This document shows positions 29,901-38,358 of a stretch of 64,000 nucleotides of DNA, piece after piece; within the stretch, counting starts at the first letter, position 1, and every line of letters starts with the position of its first letter. The notes below the pieces were generated by a model, which saw nothing but the letters and a program-made list of their open reading frames with translations, had not been told where the DNA came from and did no database searches. Both the position numbers and the translations under genes were made by a program. Origin of the DNA: Pseudopedobacter saltans DSM 12145. GTDB lineage: Bacteria > Bacteroidota > Bacteroidia > Sphingobacteriales > Sphingobacteriaceae. Where the stretch lies: assembly GCF_000190735.1 (NCBI RefSeq), contig NC_015177.1, positions 4,278,001 through 4,342,000 of the forward strand, given 5' to 3'.

Positions 29901-30152
29901 GTTTCTGATTGGTGGTTGCAAGATGCATCTTATTTAAGATTAAAAAATATACAGCTCGGTTACAGTTTCGCTCCAGAATTGACCAAGAAAGTAGGTATAA
30001 CCAAATTAAGAGCATATCTATCAGGAGATAATCTGGTGACCTTCACAAAATTCTTTGATGGTATTGATCCTGAAAGATCAGCGGCTAATAGCAGAGGAGC
30101 AATTTATCCACAAGCGAAATTGTACTCTTTTGGTTTAAAAGCAACGTTTTAA
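26949..30152 (+). CDS. SusC/RagA-family TonB-linked outer membrane transporter (PUL1)
   Basis: 1067 residues. Imports oligosaccharides through the outer membrane with TonB energy, together with its SusD partner. Seen: N-terminal targeting sequence, CarboxypepD_reg-like domain (about 50-125; ITGNVFDDQGPLAGVFVKAE), the SusC box NEVVVVGYGTQKKVNLTGAV, plug domain with VQIRGQGTFSG-like segment (IQIRGQGTFSG) and LILIDGVEG, then a long beta-barrel ending in a C-terminal Phe (GLKATF). There is no STN domain, so signalling to a FecR-type anti-sigma factor is unlikely. It is 11 bp from SusD. Substrate follows from the downstream enzymes: a fucose- and galactose-bearing glycan. Confidence 0.96.
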   Translation: MKNKLKPFSLALKLPLFVFTGVLTANGNPYLAKKSLRIEESARIETKLQQREITITGNVFDDQGPLAGVFVKAEGTGNTSITDVNGNFTIKALANGKLTVSYIGYVPQTLDINNRTSIKVQLAVESKNLNEVVVVGYGTQKKVNLTGAVSVVGGEELITRQSPNTTSLLQGRMSGVQVVQNTGQPGAEKANIQIRGQGTFSGVGNDPLILIDGVEGSLNSVNPNMIESISVLKDAASASIYGSRAAAGVILVTTKNGRAGRLNVDYTLNLSNQKATSIYKGITYSPEYMELLNKAIDHTGLNVDQKYTQAEIDLYRNGDPELYPSYNWMDAVFRTAPMQQHYLSVNGGQEKTTYNFGLGYLNQDGILINTNYKKYDAQFNLNSNLSNKVTFGTNIAFSQGARHESALNGNFDGNPTEDQILSALAAHPTFKPTLPDGSGRFTSKAFLKEGGNKNPVAIANNGGRDLQQYYALASANLKVDILPDLIGEVRGGVKFNNGQTGVHVIGVPTYLYIFDPNPTVNDFPRNGQINGTVGENNMTIRDERDIQYTLYGTLKYQKTFAETHNFDIMLGANQENFKYNRMQGFKRNAPVSDLKELAGYSPTGQTVTGYAWEWALQSVFGRLNYNYKEKYLLEANFRYDGSSRFIGKNKWGFFPSASVGWRVNQEDFLKDVEWVNNLKLRGSWGQLGNQNVNRTITLESQPYPYQAVFTPGNYYIDGVLQQGLRVGDLNNENIKWETTTITDIGVDFDLLGNKLFGTIDWYRKYATDILRSLQVPSYIGLNGPTVNDGEMKNTGLEFLLGYQDRSREFKYSVSMNFETYKNTVVKFGTRQVNSGSGLLTEEGLPYNSYYMYMFDGIYQNSDDIANSPKTPNWVPKPGDMKYKDISGPNGTPDGIINEYDRAVVGGAFPKFNYGFTFSAEYKRFDLSAFLQGIEGKKIYIKEWGIAPFRQGSVPSTYWRGAWDGEGTSNTIPHIFNENYTPNTQVSDWWLQDASYLRLKNIQLGYSFAPELTKKVGITKLRAYLSGDNLVTFTKFFDGIDPERSAANSRGAIYPQAKLYSFGLKATF

Positions 30153-30163
30153 ATGAAAATTAA

Positions 30164-31630
30164 ATGAAAAAGATTGTAAAAATATTCGCATATATAATAG
30201 CCGGAGGGATATTTTCCTCTTGTTCGGATTATTTAGATAAAAATCCATTAACAGCCCCAAGCTCAAATAAGTTTTTCAATAACGAAGCAGAGGCAAAAAC
30301 GGTTTTAATTGGATGTTATAGCGCTCTAAAAGAGCCAATCATATCAAATGGGCCTAATCAGAGTGGTAATACATTGATGTGGGAGAGCCTTTCAGATAAT
30401 GCTTTAAATACTTCTAATTACGAATCTTTTGATGTAGTAATGCGAGGAGATCATAGTCCATCTACAGGAGGAATTATATCGAAAACATGGGATATTTTCT
30501 TTAAAGGAATAGCTGATTGTAACTATTTTTTGGCGAATATAGATCGGGTTCCGGATTTAAGTCAGGCCAAAAAAGATCCTATGAAAGCGGAAGCTATGTT
30601 CTTAAGAGCATACTATTACAATGAGTTAACTCAATTATATGGTGATTTGCCCTTGAGAACTACCCCGGCTGTACTTGGGGAGGATTTTCAAAATGTACCC
30701 AGATCTCCTAAAAGTGCCATAGTAGCACAAATCTTAAAAGATGTAGATTTTGCTATTCAGAATTTGCCGGCAACACTTTATTCCAATGGAAGACCTGTTC
30801 AAGGATCAGCAATTGTTTTAAAAACCAGGGTATTATTAAATAACGATAAATTTAAAGAGGCCGCAGAGACAGCGTGGTCTTTAATAGGAAGTGCGTCAAA
30901 TCCATTTCAGATTTATAAGAATTATTCGGGAATATTTTTTGGAGAGCAGGTGAACAACCCAGAAATAATGTTTTCCGTTCAGTTTAAAGCCCCGGATGAC
31001 TATCATTCACTCGATCAGGTTATTGGGTCGAGAATGTCGGTATTTCCAACAGTAGAGTTGTTAAATGCCTATGAGCCTAATGATCCACGTAGGACGATGA
31101 CCATCCTGGAACCAGGTCAACCATGGGCATACAATCCAGCGGGTTTTCAAAGTACAGGTAGTAAAGCAGAAAGCGCCATTCCGTTTAATAATCTGGCATT
31201 TAAAAAATGGGTTAATCTATCTATAAACAATGCTTCTGGCGCAACATTAAGTGACCAACACATGGTGAAGATGCGTTACGCTGATTTACTGTTAATGTAC
31301 GCAGAGGCTATGTTTGAAGACGGACAAGGGACAGACCCAAGAGCATTAAAAGCTTTAAATGATGTTAGGGCGAGGCCAGGAGTAAGTATGCCGGCAAAAA
31401 CCGCATTAACCCGAGATATTATAAGAAACGAAAGAAGAGTAGAGTTGGCATTTGAAGGGCTGAGATATAATGACTTGATACGTTGGAAAACTGCTGCACA
31501 GGTTATTCCTACGCTTATTCATAACAAAGCAAATGCGAAAAGAAGATTTAAATCTTATTATTTTCCCGTTCCAATTGGACAAATGGATATAATGAGAAAT
31601 GTCTGGGAACAAAATCCAGATTGGCAATAA
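30164..31630 (+). CDS. SusD/RagB-family surface lipoprotein (PUL1)
   Basis: 488 residues. Lipobox FSSC places it at the outer membrane, where it forms a lid on the SusC channel and captures glycan. Seen: SDYLDKNPLT after the Cys, helical TPR-like repeats (MKAEAMFLRAYYYNELTQLYGD), and the C-terminal signature RNERRVELAFEGLRYNDLIRWK. Length is usual for the family. A terminator follows, so SusCD can be transcribed apart from the enzymes. Confidence 0.96.
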   Translation: MKKIVKIFAYIIAGGIFSSCSDYLDKNPLTAPSSNKFFNNEAEAKTVLIGCYSALKEPIISNGPNQSGNTLMWESLSDNALNTSNYESFDVVMRGDHSPSTGGIISKTWDIFFKGIADCNYFLANIDRVPDLSQAKKDPMKAEAMFLRAYYYNELTQLYGDLPLRTTPAVLGEDFQNVPRSPKSAIVAQILKDVDFAIQNLPATLYSNGRPVQGSAIVLKTRVLLNNDKFKEAAETAWSLIGSASNPFQIYKNYSGIFFGEQVNNPEIMFSVQFKAPDDYHSLDQVIGSRMSVFPTVELLNAYEPNDPRRTMTILEPGQPWAYNPAGFQSTGSKAESAIPFNNLAFKKWVNLSINNASGATLSDQHMVKMRYADLLLMYAEAMFEDGQGTDPRALKALNDVRARPGVSMPAKTALTRDIIRNERRVELAFEGLRYNDLIRWKTAAQVIPTLIHNKANAKRRFKSYYFPVPIGQMDIMRNVWEQNPDWQ

Positions 31631-31645
31631 AACCATGATTTTTAT

Positions 31646-31680
31646 AAAAGGGAATTGGAGTAATCTGATTCCCTTTTTTT
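31646..31680 (+). terminator. Rho-independent terminator after SusD (PUL1)
   Basis: A perfect 10-bp stem aaaagggaat / attccctttt with a 12-nt loop is followed by T residues. Partial read-through is likely, since enzyme genes of the same locus follow. Confidence 0.85.
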
Positions 31681-31767
31681 ATTGCATATATAATATAGTT
31701 AAAAGACAATTTAATTTAATAAAAATACAGGGCGAAGCTTTTCCTTAGTGTTGGAAAATTATAAACT

Positions 31768-33273
31768 ATGAATATTAAAAATAAGCTGTTACCATTAACT
31801 GTGGTCTTATTGGTATCTCAATTTGGATTTGCTCAGAACAAAGATAGTGAAAGAGTAAAGTCAGAACACGGGATGATAAATATTTCCGAAGAAAAATCTT
31901 CCAATAATCAACGAACTAAACATCCGGATGCACAATGGTTTCCCGACGCTGGATTCGGTCTCTTTATTCATTGGGGACTCTCATCTGTGAAAGATTTAGA
32001 TGCGTCCTGGCCAATGATACCAGGCCGTCCTTTAGTAGATAAAAAGTTGGATGAAGGCGAATTACAAAGAGTTGTTAGAGAAAAAGATTACAATTTAAAT
32101 GGGGCACCACCAAAAATTACTCCAAATGAATATTGGGCAATGGCAAAGGAATTTAACCCCCAACAATATGATCCTGATAAATGGATTAAGGCAGCTAAGG
32201 AGGCAGGCTTCACTTATGCTGTGTTAACATCCAGGCATCATGAAGGGTTTGCGATGTGGCCAAGTAACTATGGCAATTTTAGTACAAAGAACTATATGGG
32301 TGGCAAAGATTTAATAAAGCCCTTTGTTGAAGCATGCCGGAAGTACGGGTTGAAAGTAGGACTCTATTATTCACCTCCTGATTGGTACTTTGACAGAGAG
32401 TATATGAGTTTTCTATATGGTAGAGTTTATGGAACAAATCCAGGTTTGCCAAAAGTAGATGGAGATCTTAACCCTAGAACAACATATCCAAACGAAGAGC
32501 AAAAAAGGAAGCATCAGGAAGCCTACGGAGCAATGGTTAAAGGGCAGATAGAAGAATTGCTGACAAACTATGGAAAGATAGACCTGCTTTGGTTTGATGG
32601 TAAGGCACCAATTCCTAATGGAAATAATGTTATTACGCAGGAAGAAATCAGGAGATTGCAACCGGGGATTTTAATGAATCCCAGAATGCATGGTAAAGGA
32701 GATTTTATAACTTTTGAAAGGAATCCTCCCAAGGCGGACCCGGGTAGAGACATATGGGCGGAATTTTGTAATCCATGGACAAACAGCTGGGCAAACAGTA
32801 ATACGGTTCCTTTTAGATCTAACGCGTTTGTTTTGGGCGAACTTGTTGCTGCAAGGGCTTGGGGAGTGAATTACCTGCTTGGCGTAGGGCCTACTAAAGA
32901 GGGCTACTTACCACAACCAGCTTATGATAATATGGAAGTTGTAAGGGATTGGATGAAATTGAATGGAAAATCTATCAAAGGAACAAAAAGACTTCCTCTA
33001 AACGAGTCTGCAAGCGTTCCGGCAACTGCTTTAGGGAATACACGATACCTTTTTGCAATTCCTGAGTTTAAAAATAATGGGAAATTTGATAAAGACATGT
33101 TGCCGCTTAAAGATTTAACAGTGGAACTTACGGCTTCCCAAAATCCGAAATCGGTAAAGTTGTTGGCTACCGGACAAAAACTAGATTATAAGAAAAAAGA
33201 TAAGACTATTCAGATCATGTTGCCAGTTAGTCTGAGGTCAAAGTTGGTTGATGTAGTAGCTGTAGAACTCTGA
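31768..33273 (+). CDS. GH29 alpha-L-fucosidase (PUL1)
   Basis: 501 residues with a signal peptide (ending about GFAQ). Removes terminal alpha-L-fucose. Seen: WFPDAGFGLFIHWG, RHHEGFAMW (family His-His), KYGLKVGLYYS and YGKIDLLWFDG, where Asp277 is the expected nucleophile. The acid/base residue cannot be pinned down without alignment. The C-terminal beta-sandwich (about 400-501) is present. The gene lies 11 bp before the GH27 gene. A related but clearly different GH29 is in PUL2 (52,219). Confidence 0.93.
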   Translation: MNIKNKLLPLTVVLLVSQFGFAQNKDSERVKSEHGMINISEEKSSNNQRTKHPDAQWFPDAGFGLFIHWGLSSVKDLDASWPMIPGRPLVDKKLDEGELQRVVREKDYNLNGAPPKITPNEYWAMAKEFNPQQYDPDKWIKAAKEAGFTYAVLTSRHHEGFAMWPSNYGNFSTKNYMGGKDLIKPFVEACRKYGLKVGLYYSPPDWYFDREYMSFLYGRVYGTNPGLPKVDGDLNPRTTYPNEEQKRKHQEAYGAMVKGQIEELLTNYGKIDLLWFDGKAPIPNGNNVITQEEIRRLQPGILMNPRMHGKGDFITFERNPPKADPGRDIWAEFCNPWTNSWANSNTVPFRSNAFVLGELVAARAWGVNYLLGVGPTKEGYLPQPAYDNMEVVRDWMKLNGKSIKGTKRLPLNESASVPATALGNTRYLFAIPEFKNNGKFDKDMLPLKDLTVELTASQNPKSVKLLATGQKLDYKKKDKTIQIMLPVSLRSKLVDVVAVEL

Positions 33274-33284
33274 TTTTTTAAAAA

Positions 33285-34835
33285 ATGAAAAAAACTTATT
33301 TATCAATATTGATATTAGGGTTTCTTGGAATAAGTAACTCAACTTATGTAAAGGCCCAGCAGTCTGTAAATTCAGAAGCTATTTTGACTCCTAAACATGG
33401 CCCTGAACCAAAAATTAATGGTGCTAAAGTTTTTGGAGTACGCCCGGGACATCCAATAATATACACTATACCAACCTCTGGTCTCAGGCCGATGAAATTC
33501 TCAGTTAAAGGCCTTCCAAAAGGAGTAAGTTTGGATGAAAATACCGGAAGATTGTCGGGTGTAATATCAAAGGCCGGAACTTACAATATGTCCATAAATG
33601 CTCAAAATGCTCATGGGAAGACAAACCGGGATTTTACGATTATAGTTGGTGAAACGATAGCATTAACTCCTCCAATGGGGTGGAACCATTATAATATATA
33701 TGGAACCAGGATTACGCAGGAGCAAGTGTTATTGCAAGCGAAAGCTATGGTTTCAACCGGATTAATTAACCATGGCTGGTCTTATATGAATATAGATGAT
33801 GGTTGGCAGGGAGCAAGAGGAGGTAAACATTTTGCTATTTTACCAGATAGTACTCGTTTTCCAGATATGCAGGGTTTGGTAAATCAAGTGCATGATCTCG
33901 GATTGAAAATTGGTACATATTCAACTCCCTGGGTTGAGTCATACGGACATAGAATAGGAGGTTCCGCTATGAACGCCGAGGGAAAATTTGAAAGAACAAA
34001 AGAAAATATAGCCAGGAATAAGAAGATTTTACCTTATGCAATAGGCGATTATCATTTTTGGAAGAATGACGCAAAACAATTTGCCGAATGGGGATTTGAT
34101 TACCTGAAATACGATTGGAACCCGATAGAGTTAAAGGAAACCAAGGAAATGTATGACGCCTTGAGAGATAGCGGGAGAGATATTGTTTATAGCTTATCGA
34201 ATAGTACGCCTTTTGCGACAATAAAGGAGCTTTCGGAGGTTTCGAACACATGGAGAACAGGAGGAGATATAAAAGACAATTGGAAAAGCTTAAAAAGCAG
34301 AATCTTTACACAGGATAAATGGGCACCATTCGCCAGACCTGGACATTGGAATGATCCGGATATGATGATTGTAGGTGTTGTTGGATGGAATTCTGCCGAA
34401 AAATGGCCTTCCAAGTTAACTCCTGATGAACAATATACGCATATGAGTGCATGGTGTCTCATGTCTGTTCCATTGTTATTAGGTTGTGATATTTCTAAAA
34501 TGGACGATTTTACATTGAACCTTCTTACTAACGATGAAGTCATCGCTGTGAATCAGGATCCTCTGGGAAAACAAGCAACCGTGATAAAAAGAGAGGGAGA
34601 TAAAGGAGTAATGGCTAAAGATTTGGCAGACGGTACTAAAGCAGTTGGCTTATTTAATTTGGAAGATAATGGAGAGCAAACAATTGCATTAAAGTGGTCA
34701 GATTTAGGTATTAAAGGTAAGTATATGGTGCGGGATTTATGGAGACAGAAGGATCTGGGCATTTATGAAAACGAGTTTAAAGCAAATGTAGCAGAGCATG
34801 GTGTGGTCATGATCTCGGTGCGTAGGGTAAAATAA
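33285..34835 (+). CDS. GH27 alpha-galactosidase with N-terminal Ig-like module (PUL1)
   Basis: 516 residues with a signal peptide. Residues about 60-125 form a putative Ig domain (LPKGVSLDENTGRLSG, typical of He_PIG folds). The GH27 barrel starts at TPPMGWNHYNIYG; NIDDGWQG binds galactose, nucleophile Asp277 is in YLKYDWNP and acid/base Asp357 in GHWNDPDMM. A C-terminal beta domain completes the protein. It hydrolyses terminal alpha-galactosides with retention. The MGWNHYNIYG segment differs from the usual MGWNSW, so N-acetylgalactosaminidase or other alpha-galactoside specificity is possible. Confidence 0.92.
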   Translation: MKKTYLSILILGFLGISNSTYVKAQQSVNSEAILTPKHGPEPKINGAKVFGVRPGHPIIYTIPTSGLRPMKFSVKGLPKGVSLDENTGRLSGVISKAGTYNMSINAQNAHGKTNRDFTIIVGETIALTPPMGWNHYNIYGTRITQEQVLLQAKAMVSTGLINHGWSYMNIDDGWQGARGGKHFAILPDSTRFPDMQGLVNQVHDLGLKIGTYSTPWVESYGHRIGGSAMNAEGKFERTKENIARNKKILPYAIGDYHFWKNDAKQFAEWGFDYLKYDWNPIELKETKEMYDALRDSGRDIVYSLSNSTPFATIKELSEVSNTWRTGGDIKDNWKSLKSRIFTQDKWAPFARPGHWNDPDMMIVGVVGWNSAEKWPSKLTPDEQYTHMSAWCLMSVPLLLGCDISKMDDFTLNLLTNDEVIAVNQDPLGKQATVIKREGDKGVMAKDLADGTKAVGLFNLEDNGEQTIALKWSDLGIKGKYMVRDLWRQKDLGIYENEFKANVAEHGVVMISVRRVK

Positions 34836-35090
34836 AAGATGCAGGGAGTCGGAAGGCGGAAGTCCGAAAAGGCTTGTACAAATGCGATAGTCAGCATGTT
34901 TTTGATATATCGTAAAATCTACTGATGAACTAACATAAATAGACTAAGAACTAAAGACGAAAAACTGAGAACTAACCATGCAAATAAAACATATTCAAAA
35001 GACAAAATAGCTGAATGAATAGATTAGAAAATTCTTTTTTATTGTAGGTTGAAACGTCATAGTCTTTGTATTAAGTATTTTGTAGATCAA
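34836..35090. other. Intergenic spacer between GH27 and GH31 with degenerate short repeats
   Basis: 255 bp without a gene. It has ggagtcggaag / ggaagtccg type repeats at the start and agaactaa / gagaactaa repeats at about 34,945-34,975. These look like decayed simple repeats. A GH31 promoter is expected here, but no convincing TTG / TAnnTTTG pair was found. Confidence 0.5.
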
Positions 35091-37250
35091 ATGAACAAGT
35101 TTAAGAAATTAATCCAATTGTTTTGTTTACTGTTTGTCGCCTTGTTTTACACAAGTTCTCACGCTCAAACAGCTAACTGGACAGAAATTTATCCCGGTGT
35201 ATGGAAAGCTATTGTAGGAAAGCCAGAGTCATATGACTTGTTGAAAGCTGCTGGAGCCCAGCCTAATAAGGACGCGCTTTCTAAAACGGAAAAAGTGTCT
35301 TTCCCTTTTGCAAATGGAGGCGTCAGCTTAGAAGTAAGTGGAGGCAAAACCTATTTAAGATTTCCTTTACAGAAGGAGGAACAGCTTTATGGTTTCGGTT
35401 TGAACTTTCAAACTGTACATCAAAGAGGTAAAATATTAGAATTGCATGTGGACCATTACGGCGGTAAGGACAATGGAAGAACACATGCTCCAACACCTTT
35501 TTATGTTTCGTCAAATGGTTACGGAGTTTTTATAAACTCTGCAAGATATATTAAGGTTTGGGCAGGAACAGGTGTTAGAAAAGATAGTGAGAATTTTCCA
35601 ACACCTAAAGATAGAAATACCGATAAAACATGGAGTTCTAGACCTTATTCGGATGCAGTAGAGATTTTGGTACCTGCTGAAGGGGTAGAAGTGTATGTTT
35701 TTGGTGGTCCGAAACCGATAGATGCAGTGAAAAGATACAACCTGTTAAACGGTGGCGGTTATTTGCCTCCACGTTGGGGTTTGGGATTCACTCAACGTGT
35801 AATGACCCGTTATACGGATAAAGATGTAGAGAAAGAGGTTAACGATTTTAAAGAAAAGGGATATCCATTGGATTTTGTTGGCCTGGAACCAGGTTGGCAG
35901 AGCAAAGCTTATCCAGGAACTTTTTCATGGGATAAAAGTAGATATCCAGATCCAACGTCTTTTGTGAAGAAAATGAAAGATCAGGGGATTCGTCTGAATT
36001 TATGGATCAATCCATATATTTCACCCGATGCGCCATTTTATAAGGAAATTAAACCATATACCGGTTCACATACAGTTTGGTTAGGTTTGGTTCCCGATTT
36101 TACGATGGCCGAAGCCAGAAAACCTTTCTTCAATCAACTATTAAAAGATCAGATAGAAAGAGGCGTTAGTGGCTATAAAATTGACGAAGTCGATGGCTAT
36201 GATTATTATTTATGGCCAGATGCTGCAAAATTCCCGTCTGGTTTGAGCGCAGAGCAAATGAGGCAAACTTACGGCTTATTGGTTCAAAGATATAGTGCCG
36301 AGCTTTATAAACAACGAAATGAAAGGACTTTTGGTTTAGTAAGAGCATCTAATGGCGGAGGAACGTCGTTCCCTTATGTAATTTATAATGACTATTACAA
36401 TCACCAGGATTTTATTACTGCTTTAATCAATAGTGGTTTTGCAGGTGTTTTATGGACTCCAGAAGTAAGAGCTTCAAAGAGTGGGGAAGAGTGGTTAAGA
36501 AGATTCCAATCCAATGTCTTTTCTCCAATGGCAATGATTAATGCCTGGGCTAGCGGAACAAAGCCGTGGTCTTATCCGGAAGTTGAGGCAGATGTGAAAA
36601 AGTTTGCTTTGTTGAGAATGCAGATGATGCCTTATTGGTATTCAGCTTTTGCGAGGTATCATTTCGAAGGTATGCCGCCTTTTAGAGGAATGGGATTGGA
36701 AGAAGGATTTAGACAAGATGCTAAGGTAGAAAAGTTAAACAAGGTGAATTTAGAAGAGAACCCTTACGCAGAGGCAGCTTCTAAAGAGATTAAGGATCAA
36801 TATATGGCGGGGGACGATCTTTTAGTGGCTCCAATGTTTGCTGGTGAAAAATCTAGAAAAGTTGTTTTGCCAAAAGGTAAGTGGTATGATTTCTATACAG
36901 GAGAGTATGCTGGTGACGGAGAAGTATTAGATGTTACTCCAGGATTAGATAAAATTCCGGTTTATGTTAGAGATGGAGGAATTGTACCTATGATGCCTGC
37001 TTTATTAAACTCTCCAAAATCAAACCAGAAAGTGGATCTGGAAATTCGCTATTATGGCAATAAACCAGGAGAATTTAAATTGTATGATGATGATGGTGAA
37101 ACATTCAATTATGAAAAAGGAGACTTTTCCTGGAGAACGATAAGGGTGGAAAAAGATAAAAGTGGCAAGGTAAAAGGATCTATATCGGCAGCTGTAAAGG
37201 GTAAAGTAAACACCGTTGGAAAAGTGACATTTACTGCCATGACTAAATAG
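35091..37250 (+). CDS. GH31 glycosidase, probably alpha-galactosidase-type (PUL1)
   Basis: 719 residues with a signal peptide (MNKFKKLIQLFCLLFVALFY...SHAQ). Seen: N-terminal beta-sandwich with YGFGLNFQTVHQRGK, catalytic barrel with GLEPGWQSKAYPG, nucleophile Asp365 in YKIDEVDGYD, SNGGGTSFPYVIYNDYYNHQDF and the distal C-terminal beta domain. The KIDEVDG form of the nucleophile motif and DYYLWPD segment differ from alpha-glucosidases and alpha-xylosidases and resemble the GH31 branch in which alpha-galactosidases of Pseudopedobacter saltans were described; I recall this from the literature and could not check it. The ATG at 35091 is preferred to an upstream TTG. Specificity remains an inference. 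Confidence 0.85.
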   Translation: MNKFKKLIQLFCLLFVALFYTSSHAQTANWTEIYPGVWKAIVGKPESYDLLKAAGAQPNKDALSKTEKVSFPFANGGVSLEVSGGKTYLRFPLQKEEQLYGFGLNFQTVHQRGKILELHVDHYGGKDNGRTHAPTPFYVSSNGYGVFINSARYIKVWAGTGVRKDSENFPTPKDRNTDKTWSSRPYSDAVEILVPAEGVEVYVFGGPKPIDAVKRYNLLNGGGYLPPRWGLGFTQRVMTRYTDKDVEKEVNDFKEKGYPLDFVGLEPGWQSKAYPGTFSWDKSRYPDPTSFVKKMKDQGIRLNLWINPYISPDAPFYKEIKPYTGSHTVWLGLVPDFTMAEARKPFFNQLLKDQIERGVSGYKIDEVDGYDYYLWPDAAKFPSGLSAEQMRQTYGLLVQRYSAELYKQRNERTFGLVRASNGGGTSFPYVIYNDYYNHQDFITALINSGFAGVLWTPEVRASKSGEEWLRRFQSNVFSPMAMINAWASGTKPWSYPEVEADVKKFALLRMQMMPYWYSAFARYHFEGMPPFRGMGLEEGFRQDAKVEKLNKVNLEENPYAEAASKEIKDQYMAGDDLLVAPMFAGEKSRKVVLPKGKWYDFYTGEYAGDGEVLDVTPGLDKIPVYVRDGGIVPMMPALLNSPKSNQKVDLEIRYYGNKPGEFKLYDDDGETFNYEKGDFSWRTIRVEKDKSGKVKGSISAAVKGKVNTVGKVTFTAMTK

Positions 37251-37270
37251 AAATTAAATGATTACATAGA

Positions 37271-37304
37271 AAGGGTGAGCTGATTAATTGGCTCGCCCTT
37301 TTTT
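37271..37304 (+). terminator. Rho-independent terminator ending PUL1
   Basis: aagggtgagc (37271-37280) pairs with gctcgccctt (37291-37300), one G-U pair, 10-nt loop, followed by Ts. Confidence 0.85.
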
Positions 37305-38358
37305 GTTTAACCGTAAGTAGGCAAACTGTAGAAAGTTTAAAAAAAATACACAATTGCAGACGGATTTTAATCTTTGAGAGTCAGCGTTTTGTGGTTGTTT
37401 CGTTAAGGAACTTGAAGAGGGATTCCCCGAATGCTTTCAGCTAGAGCTCGTGTCGTTCAGATAGAATACTTTTAGAGTTGAAACAAAGAACAAGCTTTAT
37501 AAATTATGGAATGGAATTACAAACTCCGGTTTATTAAGCAATTTAGAGTGACGTTGTCGCTAAGCACTCCGGACGGATCGGCTGCATATTATGCTATCGT
37601 CTGGGTAGTTATCTTTTAGAAAGGACAAACGACCCGACTGCTTTCTACCTTATGGTACCAAAGTTCCACTTTCGTACCATAAGGATACTCAATAACAATA
37701 CTCAACATATAAATAAAAGAAAGTTAAAATAGTGATTTTATAGAGCTTTACCTCTATGAACCCTCTACAAACCCTCTATTATCTCACTAATATGTCTCTG
37801 TAATAAATAAGGTGGTTCCGGCTTAAAGAGCCTCTTCTCTGCCGAGAATGTTTTTGCAAAGGAAGCGCTTTTTGTCTGAGTGAGGATCTTTCAGCAGGGA
37901 TAATAACATACCCGATTGCCTTTTCTTTATCAGTGCTAAATGTTAGGTATTTCTCAGCTCACCCGAAAGCGTTTTGGGAATCGCCTTTCTTGTCTGTAGA
38001 GTTCCGAAGGGGCTCTACAGATCAAGCAATACATCGGAGTCTGAGACTCCGTTTCATTTATTAAATCCTTAGATCGCTGTACTAAACTCTAAGGATGCTT
38101 GGAGAACTTTCGAAAGGTAATGATCAAACAAAAATTTGTGGTAGCAATCCAACAATTTGTATAACCAGTACTAATAAGGTAAAATGACTTAATAAAAAGC
38201 TAATACAACAGAATTGGCACATTAGTATAAGCTCTATTTTAGCTACAGATATAAACCATTACTGCTTTTATAAACCGTACTATTTGATTGCAGGATGAAA
38301 ATGTTTTGATTGGAAAGCTCAAATAAAATCTAAATAATAACAAAAACAACAACAAATT
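37305..38358. other. 1.05-kb non-coding region before PUL2 with hairpins and repeat relics
   Basis: No gene. It holds an 11-bp perfect stem ccttatggtac / gtaccataagg (37648-37658, 37674-37684), a diverged copy of the PUL2 repeat (37994-38096) and perhaps a second, more decayed one near 37,520-37,590 (shared aaactccggtttatt). The PUL2 promoter should lie in the last 150 bp, but only weak matches to the consensus are visible there. Confidence 0.6.
37994..38096. repeat. Diverged copy of the PUL2 hairpin repeat
   Basis: Three hairpins in a row: ctgtagag / ctctacag (37994-38001, 38013-38020), cggagtc-tga-gactccg (38035-38051) and atccttaga / tctaaggat (38065-38073, 38088-38096). The last two and the 14-20 nt between them align with ggagttt-n-aaactcc and ccgtagag / ctctacgg of the array at 51-52 kb. 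The stem base change ccg to cct is matched by cgg to agg on the other arm. Confidence 0.65.

Noticed and set aside
36166-36348. Short minus-strand frame in the GH31 gene
   Set aside because: Inside the catalytic barrel coding sequence, no independent support.
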